Shown here: positions 19,070 through 29,697 of the stretch, piece after piece | Numbering within the stretch: position 1 is the stretch's first letter | Layout: each line of letters opens with the position of its first letter | Notes under the pieces: generated by a model | The model's database searches: none | The model's input: only the letters and a program-made list of their open reading frames with translations | Told to the model about the DNA's origin: nothing | Program-made: the position numbers and the translations under genes | Assembly: GCA_021772515.1 (NCBI GenBank) | Contig: JAJFLU010000022.1 | Coordinates: forward strand, 1 to 64,000 | Direction: 5' to 3' | Length of the DNA: 64,000 nucleotides | Origin: Opitutales bacterium | Lineage (GTDB): Bacteria; Verrucomicrobiota; Verrucomicrobiia; Opitutales; UBA2987

Positions 19070-19512
19070 ATTGTGGTTTAGTTTGCCGATGAATCTCGGT
19101 ATGATAATCGCTTGTCTGCGGCATATTTTTGGCATCAAAATGAACAGCATGATGACCACCGTCAAAGCTTTTTCGATGCCTTTATATGAGTGCCATTAAT
19201 CCGTGAGAATAGTGGGAGTTTCACAATATTCTCCTTGACAACACTTTGCAGTGTTGCTGCCGCTATTCAAAAATTGTAAGCCAGATTTTTTGAGCCATGT
19301 GCCAGATAAGAGTTTGGTTGAAATATGGTTTGCTCTAGTGTGACACGAAAGAGGTGGATGGGGGATAACTGAGACAGAAGGTGTGACATAATGTCATATT
19401 TTGTTGGAGTTTGGTGCGGTGAATAAATCTTCATAAATTTTATAAGCTTATTGTAATCAATAGTTTATTATGTTTTTGAGTCGTTTGGCATGTTAAGTGC
19501 TTAAACTTAAGC
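19070..19512. promoter_or_regulatory. 443-bp divergent regulatory spacer between the ImmA/PIN cassette and dnaK
   Basis: AT-rich spacer with no gene. It holds three palindromes. AACACT-ttgc-AGTGTT (19240-19255) abuts a TTGACA box at 19235-19240. TGACAT-a-ATGTCA is at 19384-19396. GCTTAA-ac-TTAAGC is at 19499-19512, directly against the dnaK GTG. None is a CIRCE element (TTAGCACTC-N9-GAGTGCTAA). The palindromes are seen; their roles as operators for the XRE protein or for heat-shock control are inference. Confidence 0.5.
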
Positions 19513-21489
19513 GTGAGTAAAGTATTAGGTATCGATTTAGGGACGACCAATTCCTGCATGGCCATCATGGAAGGCGGAGAGCCGGTCGTGGTGCCCAATT
19601 CCGAGGGCGCGAGAACGACACCCTCGGTGGTGGCTTTTTCAAAAACAGGGGAGAGACTTGTAGGACAGGCGGCAAAACGACAGGCAGTGACCAATCCGCA
19701 AAACACGATTTTTTCCTCAAAAAGGCTTATCGGGCGGAAATTTGGCGAGGTGAATGAAGAGGCCCGCCATATTCCGTTTAAGATAGTGGAGGGCAAAAAT
19801 GGGGATGCCTGGATCGAGTGCAAGTTTTCGGGTAAGACCGAGAAGTTCGCGCCCGAGCAGATTTCCTCCATGATTTTGAGCAAATTGAAGGCCGATGCCG
19901 AGGCCTACCTGGGTGAAAAGATCACCGAGGCGGTCATTACCGTGCCGGCCTATTTTAACGATGCCCAGCGGCAGGCGACTAAGGATGCGGGAGCCATCGC
20001 CGGTTTCGACGTGAAGCGCATCATCAACGAGCCGACGGCTGCCTCCCTGGCCTATGGGCTTGATAAGAAGTCCGATGAGACCATCGCAGTTTACGATCTT
20101 GGCGGCGGCACCTACGATATTTCGATACTGGAAATCGCGGATAGCGTATTTGAGGTGAAAGCTACCAACGGCGACACCCATCTCGGTGGAGATAACTGGG
20201 ACGGCGCCGTCATCGATTGGTTGGTGGAAGATTTTAAGAGTGAAAACGGCATCGACTTGAAAACGGACCCGATGGCCCTGCAACGGCTCAAGGAAGAGGC
20301 CGAGAAAGCAAAAATCGCTCTTTCCTCGGCACAGCAGACCGACATCAATTTACCATTTATCACGGCGGATGCCACCGGGCCGAAGCATTTGAATGTCACC
20401 TTTACCCGGGCCAAACTGGAGCAGCTTTGCGATAGTCTTTATCAACGCACGGTGGGTCCATTTCAAGCCTGTTTGAAGGATGCCGAACTCAACACCGGTG
20501 ATATCAGCAACATCGTATTGGTGGGCGGCATGACGCGCAGCCCCAAGGTTCTCGAAGTGGCCCACGAACTGGCCGGGCGGGAACCGCATAAGGGGGTCAA
20601 CCCCGATGAGGTAGTGGCCATTGGCGCGGCCATTCAGGGAGCAGTCCTGAGCGGCGATGTGGATTCCGTTCTGCTTCTCGATGTTACGCCATTGACTCTG
20701 AGCATCGAGACGGAAGGGGGCATCTCGACGCCTATGATCGAGCGGAACACGACGATTCCGACCAAGAAATCTCAACCATTTTCGACTGCAGCGGACAATC
20801 AGCCGAGCGTGGATATACGGATTTTACAAGGCGAGCGGCCCATGGCGAGGGACAACAAAATGCTGGGCAATTTCAAGCTCGATGGCATTCCCCCGGCACA
20901 GCGCGGCACCCCGCAAATCGAAGTCACCTTCGACATCGATGCGAACGGTATCCTGCATGTCACCGCAAAAGACCTTGGCACGGGCCGGGACCAGAAAATC
21001 ACGATCAGCGGTTCCTCCGGTTTGAGCCAGGATGAGATCGATAAAATGCAGCATGAAGCGGAATCCCACGCGGAGGAGGATCGCAATAAAAAAGAGGCTG
21101 TGGAAACCCGCAACAAGCTGGATAGCGCGATTTATCAGACCGAGAAATTGCTCAAGGAAAGCGGCGATAAAATTGCCGAGGACAAAAAGGGGCCGATCGA
21201 GGCGGTTGTGGCCGAGTCGAAGAAAGCTCTCGAATCCGATGATTTGGAAAAAATGAAGCCGGCACTGGAAAAATTGCAGAACGACCCCAATATCCAGGCG
21301 GCGGTTTCGGAAATGTATGCTCAGGCCCAGTCTCAGGCAGGCCCGGCGCCCGGACCCGGCGGTGATCAGCCGGGGGCCGATGGCGGTGCTGGTCAGTCTT
21401 CCACCTCAGCCGGAGAAAAGAAGGCGGATGACGATGATGTCGTCGACGCGGATTTTGAAATGGTTGATGAGGAAAAGGGAAAAGAATAA
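19513..21489 (+). CDS. dnaK: Chaperone DnaK (Hsp70)
   Basis: A 658-residue Hsp70. The ATPase domain opens with [19 protein letters not shown] and includes the phosphate-2 loop [17 protein letters not shown] and [15 protein letters not shown]. The linker [15 protein letters not shown] and the substrate-binding domain follow, then a helical lid and a Gly/Pro/Gln-rich tail ending [19 protein letters not shown], close to the usual DnaK C-terminus. The start is GTG at 19513, fixed by the conserved N-terminus, with no Shine-Dalgarno and with a palindrome directly upstream. grpE and dnaJ are not in the window. It is followed by groES after 100 bp. Confidence 0.97.
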   Translation: MSKVLGIDLGTTNSCMAIMEGGEPVVVPNSEGARTTPSVVAFSKTGERLVGQAAKRQAVTNPQNTIFSSKRLIGRKFGEVNEEARHIPFKIVEGKNGDAWIECKFSGKTEKFAPEQISSMILSKLKADAEAYLGEKITEAVITVPAYFNDAQRQATKDAGAIAGFDVKRIINEPTAASLAYGLDKKSDETIAVYDLGGGTYDISILEIADSVFEVKATNGDTHLGGDNWDGAVIDWLVEDFKSENGIDLKTDPMALQRLKEEAEKAKIALSSAQQTDINLPFITADATGPKHLNVTFTRAKLEQLCDSLYQRTVGPFQACLKDAELNTGDISNIVLVGGMTRSPKVLEVAHELAGREPHKGVNPDEVVAIGAAIQGAVLSGDVDSVLLLDVTPLTLSIETEGGISTPMIERNTTIPTKKSQPFSTAADNQPSVDIRILQGERPMARDNKMLGNFKLDGIPPAQRGTPQIEVTFDIDANGILHVTAKDLGTGRDQKITISGSSGLSQDEIDKMQHEAESHAEEDRNKKEAVETRNKLDSAIYQTEKLLKESGDKIAEDKKGPIEAVVAESKKALESDDLEKMKPALEKLQNDPNIQAAVSEMYAQAQSQAGPAPGPGGDQPGADGGAGQSSTSAGEKKADDDDVVDADFEMVDEEKGKE

Positions 21490-21589
21490 CTCGACATTTC
21501 CCGAAATTCTCAATCTTTACCTGTGAGAAAATTTTATTGTCTAACGTAAAACTCTAATAAACCTCAAATAATATAGATAACAGTCAAAT

Positions 21590-21883
21590 ATGAAACCAAA
21601 TATTAAACCTCTCGGAGACCGCGTGCTAATCAAGGCAGTCGAAGAAAGCGAACAAGTCAAAGGCGGCATCATCATCCCCGATTCCGCCAAGGAAAAACCG
21701 CAGGAGGCCGAGGTTGTAGCCTTGGGCACCGGCAAAAAAGACGATGACGGCAACGTGATCGAGTTTACAGTCAACGTGGGCGACCACGTGATCGTGAGCA
21801 AATATGGAGGCACGGAAGTCAAACTTGACGACGTCACCTATACCTTGGTGCGCGAAGACGACATTCTCGCCATCGTAGGATAG
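21590..21883 (+). CDS. groES: Co-chaperonin GroES
   Basis: A 97-residue Hsp10 that caps the GroEL ring. It shows the family landmarks: [22 protein letters not shown] at the N-terminus (the mobile loop follows in [22 protein letters not shown]), [19 protein letters not shown] in the middle, and DDILAIV at the end. The length is standard. The leader lacks a Shine-Dalgarno and carries TAGATAACA 7 nt before the ATG, a string repeated before groEL. Confidence 0.97.
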   Translation: MKPNIKPLGDRVLIKAVEESEQVKGGIIIPDSAKEKPQEAEVVALGTGKKDDDGNVIEFTVNVGDHVIVSKYGGTEVKLDDVTYTLVREDDILAIVG

Positions 21884-21925
21884 ATAACCCCTTAAAATTT
21901 TAATATAAATAATTTATTTAAATAG

Positions 21926-23596
<1,671 letters not shown>

Positions 23597-23678
23597 CCAG
23601 TCCTTTCCCGTGGTGCCGGGGGGATGATCGTTGATTTTCCCTCCGACCTACCGGTTAGCTATAACCTTATTTACAAAA

Positions 23679-23713
23679 GGGCGTCCTGGATTTTATCGGG
23701 ACGCCCTTTTTTT
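23679..23713 (+). terminator. Rho-independent terminator after groEL
   Basis: The stem GGGCGTCC (23679-23686) pairs with GGACGCCC (23699-23706) across a 12-nt loop and is followed by seven T (23707-23713). A short A run precedes it. Confidence 0.93.
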
Positions 23714-23808
23714 GGGTGGCCGGACTAGAAGATTGCAGCCTTGCGGCAAATGTCTTTACTGCCACATTTATTAAAAATGGGCATCCCCGAACAGAAAATT
23801 GACCTGCG

Positions 23809-25398
23809 ATGAGCCAACCTGACTCCAGATGGCGCACGATTGCGGCATGGCTTTTGGTGGCTTCGGCGTATGTTTGGGTGATTTGGGAAGGCCCCATGCG
23901 GGCGCTCTGGCCGAGCGTGGTAACGCTGGTGGTGGCCCTGCTGCTGCGCCGGGTGCTATTGGGGTTGATGGCCGGGAGTCTGGCCGGGGTGATCATTTTG
24001 GCCGAGGGAAATTTACTGGAAGCATTTGTCTCCTTTTTCCGGGATCACCTGATATCCTCGCTGCAAAGTTCATGGAGAATCAGCGCAATTCTGTTCACTT
24101 TTTTGCTGGGAGGCTTTTCTGCGCTGGTAGAGAAGGGAGGAGGTTTGCAGGCAATTGTAAAGGGTTTTCTCAAGCGCGGTAAATCTCCCGGCAGACGCCT
24201 GCAATGGTGCGCCTTTGGGATGGGAATTGCGCTATTTTTTGATGGCCTTGCCAATAGTATGATGGTGGGGCGAATGATGCGCTCTCCCGCCCGGCAATGC
24301 GGCGTATCCGGCCCCAAGATGGCCTATCTGGCGGATTCGACAAGCTCGGCGGTGGCCTGCGTGGCCTTTCTCTCCACCTGGATCGCGGTTCAACTTTCCA
24401 TGATACGCGAGGGCTATGCGCTGGCGGGTCGACTCGATGAGGCGATGCCCTATGGGCTGTTTTTCAAATCGATTCCCTATAACTACTATTGCTGGTTTAC
24501 GCTCATCCTGCTGGCGGCGGTTATCCATAAAGACTTTCTTCCCGGACCCCTTAATAAGTTTGAAAAGATTGCCCGTGAGAAAGCCGGAAACTTTAGTGGG
24601 GATAGCATATCCGGGGAGCCCGGTGGGCATTGGATTTTGGCGGTGATACCTGTGGCGGGTTTAATAATTACCTTTTTCAGCGGCGCCTACCTGATGGGCG
24701 TAGAAACCGCCTGGCCGGTGACGGGGGAAAAACTGGTGGCGGCTTTCGGCGGCGACCATGTGGCAACGGCGCTGGTTTGCTCGAGTGTTGTCGCCTCGAT
24801 CCTGGCCTATATATTATACCCGCGCGGGGAGGGTCGGGAGCGGCCGGGACTGGTTTTCCAGGAGGGGGCGCAGGCGCTCTTTGTGCCGGTGTTAATATTG
24901 GTGGGGGCGTGGGCGCTCAGTAGTATTCTGGGTGAATTGAAGGCTGCCGAGGCGCTTTCCGGACTATTGGCCGGGCATGTGCCGACTGCGCTGTTTCCCG
25001 CCGCAGTATTTTTGGTGGGCGCCCTCATATCCTTTTCCACGGGCTCGGCCTGGGGAACCATGATTTTGCTCATGCCACTGGCGATTCCGATTGTTTTCAC
25101 TTTTGATCTGGCCGATGGCTCGATGATGCCTGCGGTGGTGGGGGCGGTATTCAGCGGAGCCGTATTCGGGGATCACTGCTCGCCCATCAGTGATACGACG
25201 ATAGTGTCCTCGATTGCCTGCGGAGTGGAGCCGCACGACCATGTGCGGACGCAAATACCCTTTGCCCTGATCGCGGCGGTGGTGACTGCGCTTGTGGGAT
25301 TTTTGGGAAATGGCCTCGGTTTACCCCCCGTGGCGGCATTGGCATGCGGGGCAGTTTTTTTGTGGTTCCTTCCCAACTTATGGTCGCGAATTCACTGA
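23809..25398 (+). CDS. NhaC-type Na+/H+ antiporter family protein
   Basis: A 529-residue inner-membrane protein with about 12 membrane segments, belonging to the NhaC-like ion-transporter family. Diagnostic is FSGAVFGDHCSPISDTTIVSS in the second half, with STGSAWGTMILLMPLAIP just before it. Such proteins exchange Na+ for H+, though some relatives carry organic substrates, so the ion is inferred. It starts at ATG 23809, about 95 bp after the groEL terminator, and looks monocistronic. The TonB cluster begins about 215 bp downstream. Confidence 0.87.
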   Translation: MSQPDSRWRTIAAWLLVASAYVWVIWEGPMRALWPSVVTLVVALLLRRVLLGLMAGSLAGVIILAEGNLLEAFVSFFRDHLISSLQSSWRISAILFTFLLGGFSALVEKGGGLQAIVKGFLKRGKSPGRRLQWCAFGMGIALFFDGLANSMMVGRMMRSPARQCGVSGPKMAYLADSTSSAVACVAFLSTWIAVQLSMIREGYALAGRLDEAMPYGLFFKSIPYNYYCWFTLILLAAVIHKDFLPGPLNKFEKIAREKAGNFSGDSISGEPGGHWILAVIPVAGLIITFFSGAYLMGVETAWPVTGEKLVAAFGGDHVATALVCSSVVASILAYILYPRGEGRERPGLVFQEGAQALFVPVLILVGAWALSSILGELKAAEALSGLLAGHVPTALFPAAVFLVGALISFSTGSAWGTMILLMPLAIPIVFTFDLADGSMMPAVVGAVFSGAVFGDHCSPISDTTIVSSIACGVEPHDHVRTQIPFALIAAVVTALVGFLGNGLGLPPVAALACGAVFLWFLPNLWSRIH

Positions 25399-25612
25399 AT
25401 AAAGTCAAAGGCTCCGCTTTTTACCGAATGAAGGGTTGACAGGGCCATTTTGAGGCAACATTGATTTTTGGCTTTGTTCCCAATCTAAATCCTTGACCGG
25501 TATTCCTACACCCGTAAAGTAAACCACTTTTATCGTACCGAAGAAGTCCAAATTGCCCGGCCTCGCCCAAAAACCGGGTTTCGAGCTAAATCTCCAATCA
25601 ATAACATCAATT

Positions 25613-26392
25613 ATGCCCGGAAATTGCCTTAATAAAACAATGCTGGCGCTGAGCTTCTGTTGCCTGGCGTTCAACTCACCAATCGCTGCCCAGAGCAAGT
25701 TGGATACAGCCAGAACCACTCTGAAAGCCTGGATAGAAACAGAAAAGACGCTGGCCAGCGAGGAAATGCAATGGTCTCAGGAAGAGGATACTCTGGAGAG
25801 CATTATCGACGTCATCAATGATGAAATCGAGACCCTCGATGTAAAGATTCAGAAAAGCCAGGACGAGATATCCAAAGCCGATTCCAAGAGAGCCGAGCTT
25901 CTAGCCCAGAAAGAGAGTTTGAAAGATGCCTCCAGCGTCATTCAGGATCGAATCGAGGCGTTGGAGAAAAAAGTGCAAAAACTTTATCCGCTGCTTCCAG
26001 AACCGTTGAAAAATACGATTGATCCACTTTATTCGCGCATGCCCAAGGGGGGGACCGGCGCGGATGGCAAGCAATCACTCTCCGCCCGAATGCAGAATGT
26101 GATCGGAATTCTTTCGCAGGTGGATAAATTTAACGGCAGCATCATTCTGGACTCTGGCGGTTTGCGTGAAGTAGATGGAAAACAGAAGATTATAGATACC
26201 CTGTATTTGGGAATCGCCTATGCCTACTTTACCGATGCCACCGGTGATTACGCCGGTTATGGCGTCCCCGAGGAGGATGGATGGAATTGGACCGTTGACC
26301 TCGCCATGGCGCCGATCATTACCGATGCGGTGAAGATTTACCTCGATCCCCAAAAGGCGAGCTACATCAACCTTCCGGTAACGATCAAATAA
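25613..26392 (+). CDS. DUF3450-family periplasmic protein of a TonB2-type system
   Basis: A secreted protein of about 259 residues. The signal peptide runs to about residue 28 (LALSFCCLAFNSPIAAQ) and is followed by a long coiled coil (about 30-135) and a C-terminal globular part. This layout and the gene order match DUF3450, the first gene of TonB2-type clusters in marine bacteria. ATG 25613 (MPGNCLNKTM) puts the signal peptide at the N-terminus; an upstream GTG at 25553 would add a non-signal extension. Its role is unproven but it is assumed to assist the TonB motor. The next gene follows after 15 bp with an AAGGAG-like site. Confidence 0.8.
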   Translation: MPGNCLNKTMLALSFCCLAFNSPIAAQSKLDTARTTLKAWIETEKTLASEEMQWSQEEDTLESIIDVINDEIETLDVKIQKSQDEISKADSKRAELLAQKESLKDASSVIQDRIEALEKKVQKLYPLLPEPLKNTIDPLYSRMPKGGTGADGKQSLSARMQNVIGILSQVDKFNGSIILDSGGLREVDGKQKIIDTLYLGIAYAYFTDATGDYAGYGVPEEDGWNWTVDLAMAPIITDAVKIYLDPQKASYINLPVTIK

Positions 26393-26407
26393 GGAGAGTT
26401 AGAATTT

Positions 26408-27790
26408 ATGAGTAAATCAATTTTCGTGATATACCTTTTCCTGGCTCTGGCGGCTCCGCTGTTTGGCCAGGATTTTCGTGGTGCCGCGGCCTCTGGCCAG
26501 AGGGATCTCAATGATGCCAATATCAGGCTTGAGCAGTCGCGCCAGCGGATTGCCGATGCCCGCATACCGCTCTCGAACGAAAGAAACCGACTTGTGGGCA
26601 AAGTTTTGGGCCTTCGCCGGGAAATGGAGCAAGCCTCACGCCTGAGAGACAACAAATCCGTGGATTTGCAGGGCATCGAGCAGGAAATCAAGAAACGGGA
26701 AGACGAGGTATCTTACCTGAAAAGCCTCATGGGCGATTATATTCAGCGCTTTGAATCACAGATTCATGTTAGCGAAAGGCAGATTTACCAGGAAATGATC
26801 GATACGGCTAAAGCCACTAACTCCGATTCGTCGTTGACCGAGCAGGAAAAGCTTTTACGGCAGGTTTCAGTGGTGGATGCTGCTCTTGACCGGATGGAAG
26901 GCCTCTCAGGAGGTTATATTTTCGAAGGCAATGCGCTTTCTACCGAAAAAGTCCTGGAGGCTGGCGTATTTACGTTGGTTGGCCCGGTAGCTCTTTTCTC
27001 GGGCAAAAATGGCGTAACAGCCGGTGAAATAGTGTTGGAGCACGATTCGAATCAACCAATCGTATATACCATCGGCGAGGAGGCTTCGGCCAATATCCGA
27101 CAGATTTCCGAAAGCAGCACAGGGTCCATACCCGTCGACCCGACTTTGGGCAGCGCCCGATTGGTGATACAAACCAAGGAGACCTTTTGGGAACATGTGC
27201 AGAAGGGCGGTGTGGTCATCTATTTTATTCTCGGTTTGGCCGCTCTAGCCCTTTTGATCGCCTTTTTCAAGTGGATTGAAATATCCGGTGTGAAGCGTGC
27301 CCGGCCCGAGGATTTGCACGATATTCTGGATATGCTCCGCACGGGCGAAAAGGAAGAGGCTCTGGCAAAAGCCAAGACGATCAAAGGGCCGGTGGGGCTC
27401 CTCCTGACCGATGCGGTGAACAACTCCGAAGAGAGCAAGGATTTACTCGAGGAGGTTCTCTACGAGCGGCTTTTGCAGACCCAGCCGAAACTTGAAAGAC
27501 TTATCCCGTTCATTGCCGTTGTCGCGGCTACGGCGCCCCTACTCGGGCTTCTCGGCACGGTGACCGGTATGATCAAGACTTTTAAACTCATCACGGTGTT
27601 TGGCACCGGGGATGCGCGCTCCCTCTCCAGCGGTATTTCAGAGGCTCTTATCACCACGGAATTCGGATTATTCGTGGCTATCCCGGCCCTCATCATCCAC
27701 GCCCTGCTTTTAAGAAAAACAAAAGGGGTGTTAGCCAGCATGGAGCAGACGGCCGTGGCGTTTAAAAATGGCCTTGAAACAAAAATTTAG
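26408..27790 (+). CDS. MotA/TolQ/ExbB-family proton channel with large periplasmic coiled coil (TtpC-like)
   Basis: A 460-residue protein with a signal peptide (IYLFLALAAPLFG, cut near residue 20), a periplasmic coiled coil (about 30-150) and a beta-rich segment (about 165-245). A membrane segment follows at about 260-280, then an ExbB/TolQ channel domain with the hallmark PFIAVVAATAPLLGLLGTVTGMI and GISEALITTEFGLFVAIPAL. It corresponds to TtpC, the extra ExbB-like subunit of TonB2 systems. It sits 6 bp before the canonical exbB. Confidence 0.87.
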   Translation: MSKSIFVIYLFLALAAPLFGQDFRGAAASGQRDLNDANIRLEQSRQRIADARIPLSNERNRLVGKVLGLRREMEQASRLRDNKSVDLQGIEQEIKKREDEVSYLKSLMGDYIQRFESQIHVSERQIYQEMIDTAKATNSDSSLTEQEKLLRQVSVVDAALDRMEGLSGGYIFEGNALSTEKVLEAGVFTLVGPVALFSGKNGVTAGEIVLEHDSNQPIVYTIGEEASANIRQISESSTGSIPVDPTLGSARLVIQTKETFWEHVQKGGVVIYFILGLAALALLIAFFKWIEISGVKRARPEDLHDILDMLRTGEKEEALAKAKTIKGPVGLLLTDAVNNSEESKDLLEEVLYERLLQTQPKLERLIPFIAVVAATAPLLGLLGTVTGMIKTFKLITVFGTGDARSLSSGISEALITTEFGLFVAIPALIIHALLLRKTKGVLASMEQTAVAFKNGLETKI

Positions 27791-27796
27791 GTAGGC

Positions 27797-28432
27797 ATGG
27801 AAGACCCGTCGTTTGTTGGATTTCTTAAGGATGCCGAGACCATCTGGAACGATGGCGGTCCGTTGATGTACCCTCTGGCCCTGCTGGCTTTTGTCATATA
27901 TTTCTACGCATTGGAGATGCTCATTTATTTTCGGCGCGAAGAGTATCATGCCATAGATGAAATGACTTGGGGCGGCTGGATATTGAAACCGGATACGGCC
28001 AAGGGCACGATCGGTGACATCATCCGCTACAGCCAAACCGGGGTCAATACCCTCAGGGATGTGGAAAGTCGGTTCGAGGAGATCAAGACGGCCCACCTGC
28101 CACGGGTTCAGCGGAAAATTATTTTTCTAAGCATATTGGTAACGGTGTCTCCTCTGATGGGGCTATTGGGCACGGTGATGGGTATGTTGACCACTTTTAA
28201 AGGTCTGGCCCACAGCACCGGGCAGGTGATCGATGTTGTGGCGAAGGGAATTTCGGAGGCCCTTATCACCACCCAAACCGGGTTGATCATCGCAATTCCC
28301 GGATATATTCTTGTTTATATGCTGACCCGTCGCCGGCAGGAACAGGCGGCATTTCTCGAACGTGTAGAGAGCCTTACTTTACAACATTTCAATAGATTAC
28401 CAAAAAGCCAGCAGGAGGCGGTAAAAGTATGA
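27797..28432 (+). CDS. exbB: ExbB/TolQ-type proton channel subunit
   Basis: A 211-residue inner-membrane subunit with three membrane segments. The conserved core is LVTVSPLMGLLGTVMGMLTTF with GISEALITTQTGLIIAIPGY. With ExbD it converts the proton gradient into movement of TonB. The stop overlaps the exbD start by 4 bp (ATGA). The 460-residue paralogue just upstream has the same channel motifs. Confidence 0.92.
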   Translation: MEDPSFVGFLKDAETIWNDGGPLMYPLALLAFVIYFYALEMLIYFRREEYHAIDEMTWGGWILKPDTAKGTIGDIIRYSQTGVNTLRDVESRFEEIKTAHLPRVQRKIIFLSILVTVSPLMGLLGTVMGMLTTFKGLAHSTGQVIDVVAKGISEALITTQTGLIIAIPGYILVYMLTRRRQEQAAFLERVESLTLQHFNRLPKSQQEAVKV

Positions 28433-28836
28433 GCAACCGCAGAAATCTCTCGGGAGGGGACGAAAATATCGACATCAATATCTCCCCGATGATCGATATG
28501 GTATTTATTCTTTTGATTTTCTTTATTGTCACGACGGTATTTGTGGAAGAAGAGGGCCTTGATGTGAACAAGCCATCACCGGGAGGCGAATCCACCCTCG
28601 ATAACGAAACAGTAATTTTTCATATCACCAAGGACGGATCGGTTTTGTATGAAGGAAAGGAAATCGGACTGAGCGGTGTTCGCGCAACCGTGCGTAATAA
28701 AATGCAGCGCGAGGTGCTCCCACTTATCCTCGAAGTCGAAACGGATGCCCCTTCGGGCATGATGGTAAGGGTGATGGATGAAGCGACATTCGCGCAACCC
28801 GAAGTCAAAATCAGCATAAATGCGGTGGGCAAATGA
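28429..28836 (+). CDS. exbD: ExbD/TolR-type subunit
   Basis: A 135-residue protein with one membrane segment (about residues 17-38) preceded by INISPMIDMVFILLIFFIVTT, which holds the protonatable Asp of the ExbD/TolR family. The periplasmic domain ends in EVKISINAVGK. It is translationally coupled to exbB by a 4-bp overlap and is followed by tonB after 145 bp. Confidence 0.93.
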   Translation: MSNRRNLSGGDENIDINISPMIDMVFILLIFFIVTTVFVEEEGLDVNKPSPGGESTLDNETVIFHITKDGSVLYEGKEIGLSGVRATVRNKMQREVLPLILEVETDAPSGMMVRVMDEATFAQPEVKISINAVGK

Positions 28837-28981
28837 CTTTTTTTCAAAATATTCTAATAAAACGGGCTTTCAATCGTATTAAAGTGTGAAAGAGGTTTTA
28901 AGAAATTTTCTTCGAGAGCCAAATTACTACGATCATCTGTAAATTTAACGCCAATAAAAAAATCAGAGTCAGAATCTACCA

Positions 28982-29647
28982 ATGAGTGAGAACAAAGTAT
29001 ATCGCCCACCCAGCCTGAATAAAGGGCCATTTCTTTCCTTTGGGGGCGCTTTAATTCTCTCGGCCCTGATATTTCTTGCCCTTCCCCTCACCCAATTACT
29101 TTCCAGTCTCAACAAGCCCCCCGGGCACCAGGTAATGAACGAGGTTAGCTTGCCGCCCCCACCGGCGCCCCCACCGGAACCTCCACCTGAAGAAGAAGAG
29201 GAGGAAGAGGAGGAAAAACCGGAATTGCAGGAGGAAGTGCAGCCGCTCGACCTGAGCCAGCTTGATGTGGCTCTCAATCCCGGTGTGGGTGATGCCCTCA
29301 ATGTTGGCGGAGCGATCGCCCAGTTTGGCGTCACCCCAGACACCATCCAGATGATGGATATTTTTGAACTGAAAGACCTCGATAACAACCCGCGCCGGCT
29401 GGTGGCCATACCGCCCATCTACCCCTTCCAGTTCAAGAGAGAAGGCATCGAAGGTTGGGTGAAATTGGTCGTAATCATCGATGAACGGGGCAAAGTAATC
29501 CGGGCCACAATCAAGGAGTCCAGCCATCGGGAATTTGAAAAACCTTCCATCGAATCGGTCCTGCAATGGAAATTCGAGCCCGGCACCAAAAACGGTAAAC
29601 CCGTCAAGGTGCGCCGCATTCAACCATTGAGTTTTAAACTGAATTAA
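28982..29647 (+). CDS. tonB: TonB energy-transducing protein
   Basis: A 221-residue protein: a short cytoplasmic tail, one membrane anchor (about 22-40), a Pro-then-Glu low-complexity linker (PPPPAPPPEPPPEEEEEEEEE at about 58-79) and a C-terminal TonB domain (VAIPPIYPFQFKREGIEGWV, VLQWKFEPGTKNGKPVKV). The linker spans the periplasm and the C-terminal domain meets the TonB box of receptors. Two TonB-dependent receptor genes lie within the window (34723 and 59925) and are natural clients. Confidence 0.92.
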   Translation: MSENKVYRPPSLNKGPFLSFGGALILSALIFLALPLTQLLSSLNKPPGHQVMNEVSLPPPPAPPPEPPPEEEEEEEEEKPELQEEVQPLDLSQLDVALNPGVGDALNVGGAIAQFGVTPDTIQMMDIFELKDLDNNPRRLVAIPPIYPFQFKREGIEGWVKLVVIIDERGKVIRATIKESSHREFEKPSIESVLQWKFEPGTKNGKPVKVRRIQPLSFKLN

Positions 29648-29697
29648 TCCTCCTTTCGCTAAAAAAGTAATTTTTGAAAAATAAACAGAATAACAAA

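Noticed and set aside
19070..19165. Longer N-terminus for the ImmA protein from ATG 19165
   Set aside because: The added residues are hydrophobic and unlike the family; homologues start at the MSKRFN position.
21490..21589. CIRCE/HrcA operator before groES
   Set aside because: No TTAGCACTC-N9-GAGTGCTAA element is present; the leader is simply AT-rich.
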